Positions 9,272 to 16,240 of a stretch of DNA of 64,000 nucleotides are shown one piece after another; position 1 is the stretch's first letter; each line of letters starts with the position of its first letter. The translations under genes and the position numbers were made by a program. This DNA is from Actinomycetes bacterium. Lineage in GTDB: Bacteria; Actinomycetota; Actinomycetes; Propionibacteriales; Propionibacteriaceae. The stretch lies in NCBI GenBank assembly GCA_023458095.1, contig JAEXAS010000018.1:1-64000 (forward strand). The letters run 5' to 3'. The notes beneath the pieces were generated by a model. The model saw nothing but the letters and a program-made list of their open reading frames with translations. It was not told the DNA's origin and did not search any database.

Positions 9272-10125
9272 GCCCCGTGGCTCCCGTTCGATTGATTGCC
9301 ACCGATCTGGACGGCACTCTGCTGCTGCCTGACAAGACGGTGAGCACGGCCACCTGTGCCGCACTGCGGGCAGCCGCCGCTGCGGGCCTGACCCTGGTGG
9401 CGGCCACCGGACGCCAGCTTCGGCATCTGCCGGTTGACCTGACCGAACTCGGCTTCCACTACGCCATCGGCGCCAACGGCGGGGTCTGCTCCGATCTGGG
9501 CCAAGATGTGGTGACCTTCGCCGAGGAGATCGACCCGCAGCACCTCCGCACGCTCAGCGATCAGCTTCACGCCGTGGTGCCTGAGGTTCGCCTGGCCGCC
9601 TCCCGCGACCTCGGCGAGTACCACCTGTGCGAACCTGGCTATCGGGAGCTGATCCCCACCGCCGAAGTTCTGCCACCGAATTGGCGCACGGAGACCGCAC
9701 CACTGGCCGAGATCCTCGCCGAGCCGACCATCAAAGTCACCCTGCGCCATCCCGAACTCTCCCCGGCTGATCTGCTCGCTGCGGTGCTCGACTGCGACCT
9801 CACCGGACTGTCGGCGACCATCTCCGGGGCACCTTTCGTCGAGATCGGCGCGGCTCGAGCCACCAAAGCAACCGCCTTGGCCCGGGTATGCGCCCACCTC
9901 GGCATTCCCTCCGACCAGGTGATGGCCGTCGGTGACTCGCTCAACGATGTCGACATGGTGACCTGGGCTGGACATGGCTTTGCCATGGGCAATGCCGATC
10001 CCGAATTGCGGAGGGTTGCGAACCGTTTCACCACCGCCAATACCGAGGATGGGTTTGCGATGGCGGTACAGAATGTTCTGTACGAAGGAGGTCAGCCATG
10101 GAACCCATTGGCGACCCGGTCCTGA
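9268..10125 (+). CDS. HAD superfamily (Cof-type) phosphatase
   Basis: A 285-aa cytoplasmic hydrolase. Motif I is IATDLDGTLLLPDK near residue 10 (the first Asp is the nucleophile) and the acidic motif IV is GDSLNDVDMV near 218, with a type IIB cap between them, as in Cof/YidA proteins. These enzymes dephosphorylate sugar phosphates or related small metabolites; the substrate is not predictable. GTG 9268 overlaps the recR stop by four bases, so expression follows recR. The 3' end overlaps the next gene by 28 bases. Confidence 0.88.
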   Translation: MSPVAPVRLIATDLDGTLLLPDKTVSTATCAALRAAAAAGLTLVAATGRQLRHLPVDLTELGFHYAIGANGGVCSDLGQDVVTFAEEIDPQHLRTLSDQLHAVVPEVRLAASRDLGEYHLCEPGYRELIPTAEVLPPNWRTETAPLAEILAEPTIKVTLRHPELSPADLLAAVLDCDLTGLSATISGAPFVEIGAARATKATALARVCAHLGIPSDQVMAVGDSLNDVDMVTWAGHGFAMGNADPELRRVANRFTTANTEDGFAMAVQNVLYEGGQPWNPLATRS

Positions 10126-10556
10126 CCAGGTGGGCCGCGGCGGTGGCCGAACACGCCCTTGCCCAATTTCCCGACTTTGCCGACGCGGCGGCCAGCCAGG
10201 CCATTGCCGCCGCCCGAGCCTGGGCGGATGATTCCACCACGCTGGAGGCGTGCCGAGATGCCGCCTTCGCCGCCCATCTGTCGGCTCGCGAACTCTCCGA
10301 GGCCGGCTACCAAGCCGTGGCGAATTGCGTGCGAGCGGCCAGCAATGCCGCCGCCAGCGCTGATGATCCAGCCCTTGCCGAGACAGCGGCCGACTATGCC
10401 CTCGAGGCCGTCACCGCCCACAGCGCCCCTTGTGAACAGCAGTTCAACTCCGGGAGCGAACGGCGCTGGCAATGGGCGCAACTACCCGAACCACACCGCG
10501 GACGGCTCTTCGACACCGAGCCTCCCGAGCCGGAATCGGCCGCCTGCGCTCTGTGA
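10098..10556 (+). CDS. Small alpha-helical protein, Imm5-like (putative immunity protein)
   Basis: A 152-aa soluble, Ala-rich helical protein. The pattern of AAARAW, HLSARELSEAGYQAV and repeated short Ala-rich helices resembles proteins annotated as Imm5-type putative immunity proteins, a call made from pattern memory only. The start is supported by AAGGAGGT just before ATG 10098, inside the end of the HAD gene (28-base overlap), so it is the last gene of the dnaX-ybaB-recR-HAD run. No toxin gene is nearby, so an immunity role is doubtful. It could instead be a housekeeping protein of unknown function. Confidence 0.5.
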   Translation: MEPIGDPVLTRWAAAVAEHALAQFPDFADAAASQAIAAARAWADDSTTLEACRDAAFAAHLSARELSEAGYQAVANCVRAASNAAASADDPALAETAADYALEAVTAHSAPCEQQFNSGSERRWQWAQLPEPHRGRLFDTEPPEPESAACAL

Positions 10557-10692
10557 CCGCCGCCACCGTCCCCGTGACTCCGGCGAGATCGAAACGTCAC
10601 TGTGATCGGCGTTCCCCTATGGTGGAGCACAGCGTTCTCTGCATCCGTTAAGGAGCCGAGAGCACTGAGCTGAACCACGAGTGGGGGTCCCT

Positions 10693-12003
10693 ATGCGTGA
10701 TTCTGAGGTCAGCTCTGTCGCGGGCTGGTCCTGGATTCGAGACGCCCGCCTGCGCGCTGCGTCCAGCGCCAGCGGCATGGTGGAGCAGGCCATCTTGCTG
10801 CTCTTCACCGTGATCCGCCTGTTCCTGGTCGTCCAACTCGCCATCTCGATCACCGCCCAACTCAGCTACCTTCCGCAGACCTGGGCAGCGGTGGCCTGCG
10901 GAGCCGTCGCGATCATCTACTCCCTGACCTGGATCATCGTGGCGAACGCCACCGGCAGACTCGCCGCCTGGCCCTGGGGAGTCGTCGATGTCGCTCTTGC
11001 CCTCGTCATTTTGGTCGTCTGTCAGCTCACCCTTCCGCCCAACTGGGTGATCGGCACCTGGCTGAACTGGTCGGTGGCCTATGTGGGACGGGTGGTGGTC
11101 TTCGTCCCCGCCTGGACCCGATCAATTCGCGCCTCCATCGCTGTGGGGCTGGGCACCGCCGTGCTGTACCTGATCCTGGTTCTGCCCGGAAACGATGCCT
11201 ACCTGGTGGCGGTACTGGAGAACTTCGCAGACTTCCCGTTCTTCGTCGGCGCCGCGATCATCTTCTTCGGCACGGCCCGCCGCCTGGCCAAGGCCGCCGA
11301 CAACAACCGGACGCGAGCCATCGAACTGGGGGCGGAGGTGGAACTCCTGCGGTATCGGGCGCAGGTGCACGATGCCACCGGGCTGTTGGCCAATCTGGCC
11401 AAGCCGGACATCCCCGACGAACTGCTGCCCGGCCTGAAGCGGCAAGCGGCCGCCGAGTCCAACCGACTGCGTAACGAGATTCTGCAACCGCGCAGACCAT
11501 CCCACGATGACCAAGCACACAAGACCTTCCTGGACACCGTGGTGCTGGACGCCGCGTCCGGCTTCACGCATCTGCCACTGCGCCTGACGGTGGCCAGGGC
11601 CCGCGATGTGCACCTCGGCAGCGATCAGGCCACCGCGCTGAAATCTGCCCTGGTAGCACTGCTGTACAACGTGTCATTTCACGCCCAGGCCGAACATGTC
11701 ACCGTGTTCGCCGATCGCGACCACACCACCTGGGAGGTCAGCGTCTGTGACGACGGCATCGGGTTCTGGGCCACCGAGGACGCCTACGGCTTCGGCCTGG
11801 GCACCCAGGTGATTGCCGGGCTCACCGCGCACAAGATGAGTGCCACCATCGACTCCCAACCCGGCGCAGGAACCTCAATCACCCTGCGCGGCCGAGTGGA
11901 TTCCCCCGTCGAGGACGCCGCGTCGAATCAGGAGTCCTCGGCGATGTCGAAGAGATCCCCGGGCGCGAGGCCCAGAGCTCGTTCGACGTCGGCCGGCGAG
12001 TAG
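10693..12003 (+). CDS. Membrane sensor histidine kinase (HATPase_c)
   Basis: About 436 aa. Six or so hydrophobic segments fill residues 30-190, followed by a helical region with a possible phospho-acceptor (YRAQVHDATGLLANL, His near 226). The ATP-binding domain shows an N box (LLYNVSFHAQAEHV), a G1 box (DDGIGF) and a G2 box (GFGLG). The architecture is like NarL-type kinases, though the dimerisation box is divergent. ATG 10693 has GGGGGT upstream; GTG 10681 is the alternative. A TATGGT -10-like box lies at 10618-10623. The last 76 bases overlap the convergent response regulator gene, its likely partner. Confidence 0.75.
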   Translation: MRDSEVSSVAGWSWIRDARLRAASSASGMVEQAILLLFTVIRLFLVVQLAISITAQLSYLPQTWAAVACGAVAIIYSLTWIIVANATGRLAAWPWGVVDVALALVILVVCQLTLPPNWVIGTWLNWSVAYVGRVVVFVPAWTRSIRASIAVGLGTAVLYLILVLPGNDAYLVAVLENFADFPFFVGAAIIFFGTARRLAKAADNNRTRAIELGAEVELLRYRAQVHDATGLLANLAKPDIPDELLPGLKRQAAAESNRLRNEILQPRRPSHDDQAHKTFLDTVVLDAASGFTHLPLRLTVARARDVHLGSDQATALKSALVALLYNVSFHAQAEHVTVFADRDHTTWEVSVCDDGIGFWATEDAYGFGLGTQVIAGLTAHKMSATIDSQPGAGTSITLRGRVDSPVEDAASNQESSAMSKRSPGARPRARSTSAGE

Positions 12004-12647
12004 TCGACGCCGAGCTTGGCCGCCTGAAGATGGAGCACCATCTTGGCCATGACTGCTTCCATACGGTCGTGGCCAGTCTTGGGAGTGATGCCCAAACGCC
12101 GTGCAATGAGCTTCCACGGCTCGCCTCGCGCCCGCCCTCGCAATACCTGGGTCTGCCGCTCGGTCAGATCGGGAAGGGTTCCGCGCCGATTCATCAACTC
12201 GGCCAGATCTTCCATGGTGTTTGAGATCACCACATGCCCGCCGGCCGCTCGGAGAAAGGCCGCCTGGTTGACCTCCAGCGGATCGGATTTGCGCACCAGG
12301 CCGGTTGCCCCCGCAGAAAGGCACTTGGCCAACACCAGAGGTCGACGCTCGTCGGTGTACAGACACACCCGGTAACCCTGCGCGACCAGCACCTCGATGG
12401 CTTGCGGGCCCTGCAACTGTCGTGCCGAATCCAAGCGGGTGGAGAGCATGAGATCCAAGACCACGAGTTCCGCTGCGGCCGATTCAGCCAACAACTCCTC
12501 GACGGTGGCGTAGGTGCCGACCACGTCGAGGCGAGGGTAGGCCACCTGAAAGGTGTCCCGAGTTTGGCTGCCGTCGTCCACCACCAAGACCCGGACTCGC
12601 TGATCCGGATCACGATCTCCACTGCCCACCGACCGCCCCCTTGTCAC
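11928..12647 (-). CDS. Response regulator with receiver and LuxR-type HTH domains
   Basis: A 239-aa protein. The receiver domain starts RVLVVDDGSQ and carries the expected acidic residues, the phospho-acceptor region LVVLDLMLS, and the conserved Lys in VRKSD. The C-terminal DNA-binding domain begins LTERQTQVLRGRARGEPWKLIARRLGITPKT, close to the GerE/LuxR helix-turn-helix but with an odd recognition-helix region. It converges tail-to-tail with the histidine kinase gene and overlaps its coding sequence, which suggests the two form a signalling pair despite opposite orientation. GTG 12647 is the furthest start; GTG 12629 is also possible. Confidence 0.78.
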   Translation of the reverse strand: MTRGRSVGSGDRDPDQRVRVLVVDDGSQTRDTFQVAYPRLDVVGTYATVEELLAESAAAELVVLDLMLSTRLDSARQLQGPQAIEVLVAQGYRVCLYTDERRPLVLAKCLSAGATGLVRKSDPLEVNQAAFLRAAGGHVVISNTMEDLAELMNRRGTLPDLTERQTQVLRGRARGEPWKLIARRLGITPKTGHDRMEAVMAKMVLHLQAAKLGVDYSPADVERALGLAPGDLFDIAEDS

Positions 12648-12817
12648 CAGCGAACGCGTCGCTTCTGTGCAGGAACTACTGGATCAGATCACCCAGCCCT
12701 TCGGCTACCTCCATTTCTCACCATCAGCAGACAGCACACGAAGATCACCGAATCCACAGCGTCATCACAGCTTGGGCACGCACCCTGGAAAGGAGCACGA
12801 AGAGAAAGGAGCCGATC

Positions 12818-13147
12818 ATGTTTCGACACCCGATGCCTGGAGGCACCGGATTCGGCATGGTGTACGGCCTGGCAGGTTTCGTCGGGACCCTCGTCTTTCT
12901 GGGCCTGATCGCACTGGTGGTCTACCTCATCGTCCGCCGCAACAAGCAGGGCCATCCAGTCGCACCGGGGCACCGTCCGCCCATGCCGCCGGCAGTGCAG
13001 ATTCTGGATGACCGCCTGGCCCGCGGAGACATCGACGTCGAGGACTACCTCAACCGCAAGGCCGCACTCGCCGGCGATGGACCCAAGCCGACCGAGTGGA
13101 CACCGACACCGCCTAGCGATTCCGCGCCGGAAGACCAGCAAGGCTGA
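12818..13147 (+). CDS. SHOCT-domain small membrane protein
   Basis: A 109-aa protein with a Gly-rich N-terminus, a single hydrophobic helix (about residues 12-38, ending YLIVRR) and a short C-terminal SHOCT motif (ILDDRLARGDIDVEDYLNRKAAL). ATG 12818 is fixed by the AAAGGAG site just upstream. SHOCT segments are thought to mediate oligomerisation in bacterial membrane proteins; no specific role can be given. It is followed by a strong bidirectional terminator. Confidence 0.75.
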   Translation: MFRHPMPGGTGFGMVYGLAGFVGTLVFLGLIALVVYLIVRRNKQGHPVAPGHRPPMPPAVQILDDRLARGDIDVEDYLNRKAALAGDGPKPTEWTPTPPSDSAPEDQQG

Positions 13148-13150
13148 CCG

Positions 13151-13194
13151 CAGTTCAGGGCGGCGCACCGCAAGCAGTACGCCGCCCTGAACTG
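13151..13194. terminator. Bidirectional terminator
   Basis: A perfect 15-bp inverted repeat (CAGTTCAGGGCGGCG and its complement) around a 14-base loop sits between the convergent SHOCT and CPBP protease genes. Confidence 0.8.
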
Positions 13195-13208
13195 TGTCCG
13201 AACCTGGT

Positions 13209-14102
13209 TCACCCGCCAACCGCTGCCCGGCGCTGACGCCACAGCAGCCATTCCACCCAGCCCACGAAGACCGCGATCGGCGCCACATCAACGACCAGCA
13301 ACACCGGATCGAAGCTCATGGCATTCAGGTCGACCAGCCCGAATGCGGCCAAGACCCCCAGGCTGGTGTTGTTGACCACATGCATCACGATGGCCGCCTC
13401 CAGGCCGCCGGTGCGATAGGTGAGCCATCCCGCCGCCACAGCGAAGAGCGTCACACCGGTCAATCCCACCCAGTCGTAGCCGTGACCAACCACGAACAGC
13501 GGCACCGGCAGCAGGATCGCCCACCACGGATTCTTCAACCAAGCACCCACCGTCTGGGCCAGCGCGCCACGGAAGACATACTCCTCGGCGGCAGCCTGGA
13601 ACGGAGTCACGGCCAGCGCCGCCAGCAGCAACCACCCGTTCACCGTCGCCACCCTCGGCAGCGCCGCCGGATCGCTCAACAACGAAGCGGCCAGGGTCAC
13701 CGCCCAGATCACCAGGGCTGCGGGCCACAGCCGAGCCACCCAAGCCCAACGGAGCCGACCAGCCACCGACGACAGCAGGCCGATCGGTCGGCAGCCCACG
13801 ATCCAGAAGCTCAACAACACCGCAGGCAGCATCAAGGCGACGGTGCCGTACGCCAAGAGGTAGGTCAGCGGATCGGCATAGTCCTCGGCGCCGAAGACCC
13901 GTTCGAAGTCGGCGCCAAGGGCCAGGTACCCGATCAGAAAGACGGCGGCAATCATCACCGCGTAGATCACGATCGCCAGCAGCAGGCCTGCGATGAGACG
14001 CCAGCGACGCCCCAGCGCCCAGCGGCGGGCGAGTCGATGGAACTCGATATCAGCATCGGCCGCTACGGCGACCGGCGGTTCTTGCAGTTGGATTTCGCTC
14101 AT
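13209..14102 (-). CDS. CPBP family intramembrane glutamic endopeptidase
   Basis: A multi-pass membrane protein of 297 aa. The C-terminal half carries the ABI/CPBP motifs: EEYVFRG (EExxxR), FVVGHGYDW and HVVNN, which together form the active site of Rce1-like intramembrane proteases. The open frame continues 166 codons upstream but only as the complement of the divergent kinase gene. ATG 14102, with MSEIQLQ and GGCTGAGG ahead of it, is the sensible start. Bacterial members are linked to protein maturation or bacteriocin self-immunity; the substrate is unknown. Confidence 0.82.
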   Translation of the reverse strand: MSEIQLQEPPVAVAADADIEFHRLARRWALGRRWRLIAGLLLAIVIYAVMIAAVFLIGYLALGADFERVFGAEDYADPLTYLLAYGTVALMLPAVLLSFWIVGCRPIGLLSSVAGRLRWAWVARLWPAALVIWAVTLAASLLSDPAALPRVATVNGWLLLAALAVTPFQAAAEEYVFRGALAQTVGAWLKNPWWAILLPVPLFVVGHGYDWVGLTGVTLFAVAAGWLTYRTGGLEAAIVMHVVNNTSLGVLAAFGLVDLNAMSFDPVLLVVDVAPIAVFVGWVEWLLWRQRRAAVGG

Positions 14103-14232
14103 GGCCTCAGCCTGTTGGCCACCGTCATGGCACACCATCGGGCAGCCGACCAGCATCAGCCGACCAACGGCCGCGCCACGCTGCAACTTTCGGCCGATGC
14201 CTGGGCAGCAGCAATTGCCTACGCTGTCCCCC

Positions 14233-15372
14233 GTGAGCCGGGCATGGAGCGAGATCTGGAGATTGGCCGTCGCCGTGATCGTCGGCGCCGTGGCGTGGGC
14301 AGGATCGTTGACCCTCGCCTTGGAGGCCGGCGAGGAGCCCCTTGCCTGGCTGGTTGTCCTGGACGTCTTTGCCGGCCTGGTTTCGACGGTCCTGGCGGCC
14401 TTTCGGCATCGTGCACCACTCCTGATCGCCGTGCTGACGTCGATTCTGGTCGGCTTCTCTGCCGCGTCGCTGGGAGCCTGGCTGCTCGCGGTTGTCTCGA
14501 TGGCGACCCGCCGCAGACTGCCCGACATCGGTGTGGCCTTTGCCGCCACCGCGGTGTCGGGATCCGCAGCCACAATGATCTTCGACCTGAGCCAAGGCAA
14601 GCCGGTCGACTGGGTGTACTTTCCGGTCCTGGCTTTGATCGCGGCGATCCCCTTCGTGGTCGGCTACGCCCGAGGTGCCCGCCGCGCCGAGTTGGACGGG
14701 CTACGCCGCGAGGCCGCGCTGCTGCGCGATGAGCAAACCCAGATCGCCGAGCAGGCCCGACTGGCCGAACGCGCTCGCATCGCCGCCGAGATGCACGACG
14801 CGCTGGGCCACCACCTTTCGGTGATCGCTGTCCAGGCGGCGGCACTGAAGCTGCACCCCGACCTGCCCGAGCCCGTGCGCCTGGAAAGCGTCTCGGCGAT
14901 CCGGACCGCAGCCCAGCAGGCCCTGGCTGAATTGCGCTACACCTTGGGAATGCTCGCCGAGGATTCCGGCGACCCCGAACCGTCCCCTCAACTCAGCGAA
15001 CGCATCGCTGACCTCATCGAACAGGTCCGGCAGGCCGGCTCGCCGGTCGAGGCCGATCTCGACCACGCCCACCTTGGCGAACTCCCCGCCGAACTGAGCC
15101 GTCCGGTATACCGCATCGTCCAGGAGTGTCTGACCAATGCCATGCGGCACGCCCCGGGCATCCCGGTGAGGCTCACCATCGATGCCCAGCCGGGCCAGGC
15201 AGTGCGGATCCGCGTCGCCAACGCCACCGCGACGCCACCGCCCCCCAGCCCCGGGTCCGGTCTTGGATTGGTCGGCATCGCCGAACGGGTACGCCTGGCC
15301 CACGGGGAACTGCAGGTGCTCCCCACCGATGAGAAGTTCACTGTCGAAGCGAGGCTGCCATGGCATCGGTGA
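14233..15372 (+). CDS. NarL-type sensor histidine kinase
   Basis: About 379 aa. Four or five hydrophobic segments span residues 5-145, followed by a coiled-coil-like linker (AELDGLRREAALLRDEQ). A canonical HisKA_3 box follows (ARIAAEMHDALGHHLSVI, with the phospho-acceptor His in MHD). The ATPase domain has an N box (VQECLTNAMRHAPG) and a G box (GSGLGLVGIAERV). GTG 14233 is chosen so that the first helix starts directly; ATG 14197 is possible. It overlaps the next gene by 13 bases, so kinase and regulator are coupled. Confidence 0.9.
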   Translation: MSRAWSEIWRLAVAVIVGAVAWAGSLTLALEAGEEPLAWLVVLDVFAGLVSTVLAAFRHRAPLLIAVLTSILVGFSAASLGAWLLAVVSMATRRRLPDIGVAFAATAVSGSAATMIFDLSQGKPVDWVYFPVLALIAAIPFVVGYARGARRAELDGLRREAALLRDEQTQIAEQARLAERARIAAEMHDALGHHLSVIAVQAAALKLHPDLPEPVRLESVSAIRTAAQQALAELRYTLGMLAEDSGDPEPSPQLSERIADLIEQVRQAGSPVEADLDHAHLGELPAELSRPVYRIVQECLTNAMRHAPGIPVRLTIDAQPGQAVRIRVANATATPPPPSPGSGLGLVGIAERVRLAHGELQVLPTDEKFTVEARLPWHR

Positions 15373-16010
15373 GGGTGCTGCTGGTCGACGACGAAGCCCT
15401 CATCCGAACGGGGCTGAAACTCCTGCTCAGCGGCAGTGAGGACATTGAGGTGGTCGGCGAGGCCGCTGACGGTCGACAGGCGATCCAGGCCGCCGCCCAC
15501 ACCACTCCGGACGTGGTGCTGATGGACATTCGCATGCCGAATATGGATGGCCTGGAGGCCACCGCCGCACTGCTGAACCAGCACCCCAGCCTGAAGGTGC
15601 TGATTCTGACCACCTTCGACAACGACGCCACTGTGCTCGAAGCGCTGCAGCTGGGCGCGATCGGGTTCCTGCTCAAAGACACCGAACCCGAGGATTTGAT
15701 CGCCGCGATCCGCCAGGCGGCGCTGGGCAAGGTCCCGCTCTCCCCGGCCATCACCCGGCGCCTGATCAGCACTGCCGTGGGCGCCGCGAAGCACCGCGAG
15801 CAGGCCCAAAACGCCCTGGCTCGGCTCACCGACCGCGAGCGCGCGATCGCCATCGAGGTGGCCCGAGGGTCGACCAACCAGGAGATCGCCACAGCCTTGT
15901 ACATCAGCCTGGGAACTGTGAAGACCCACCTGGGCGCGATCATGCCCAAACTCGGCGCCACCAACCGCGTGCAGGTGGCGCTGCGCTGCTACGAAGCCGG
16001 AGTCGTGTGA
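15360..16010 (+). CDS. NarL/FixJ family response regulator
   Basis: A 216-aa partner of the preceding kinase. The receiver domain starts VRVLLVDDEALIRTGL, has the phospho-acceptor Asp in VVLMDIRMPNMDG and Lys in LLKDTEPEDL. The C-terminal LuxR-type HTH reads LTDRERAIAIEVARGSTNQE, then IATALYISLGTVKTHL. Its targets are not visible; the nearest downstream gene, ileS, has its own T-box control. Confidence 0.93.
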   Translation: MASVRVLLVDDEALIRTGLKLLLSGSEDIEVVGEAADGRQAIQAAAHTTPDVVLMDIRMPNMDGLEATAALLNQHPSLKVLILTTFDNDATVLEALQLGAIGFLLKDTEPEDLIAAIRQAALGKVPLSPAITRRLISTAVGAAKHREQAQNALARLTDRERAIAIEVARGSTNQEIATALYISLGTVKTHLGAIMPKLGATNRVQVALRCYEAGVV

Positions 16011-16019
16011 GTCGGTGGC

Positions 16020-16240
16020 CATTGGTGCTGGCCGAGCTGCTCGGCCTACACTGGGACGCGTCGCAAGGCGTTGATGGGGCCATCACCTCGGAGCCGCCGG
16101 AAGAACCGAGCAGCAGCTCTCACTAGAACCGGCAGCGGCGAAACCAGAGCGGGGCGCCCCACGTGGCGTCCAAGGAGGGTGGTACCGCGGGGCTGACGCC
16201 TCGTCCCTTCGTCCGAAAGACCGACGAAGGAATGACCTCG
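16020..16240 (+). promoter_or_regulatory. T-box riboswitch (isoleucine), translational type
   Basis: The conserved T-box core AGGGTGGTACCGCG is at 16176-16189, ahead of ileS. A candidate specifier codon ATC (Ile) is at 16082-16084, in a short stem I as is usual for actinobacterial ileS leaders. Downstream, CCTTCGTC (16206-16213) is complementary to GACGAAGG (16223-16230). This masks the ileS Shine-Dalgarno GAAGGA (16226-16231), giving a sequestrator hairpin rather than a transcription terminator. Uncharged tRNA-Ile binding should free the ribosome site. The 5' boundary is approximate. Confidence 0.88.

Noticed and set aside
13194..14732. A 512-codon open frame on the + strand across the CPBP protease and kinase genes
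   Set aside because: Composition is Gln/Arg/His-rich with no domain, and it runs antisense to one real gene and out of frame with another.
16163..16240. In-frame extension of ileS back to GTG 16163
   Set aside because: This stretch is the T-box core and sequestrator hairpin, which must be untranslated for the regulation to work.
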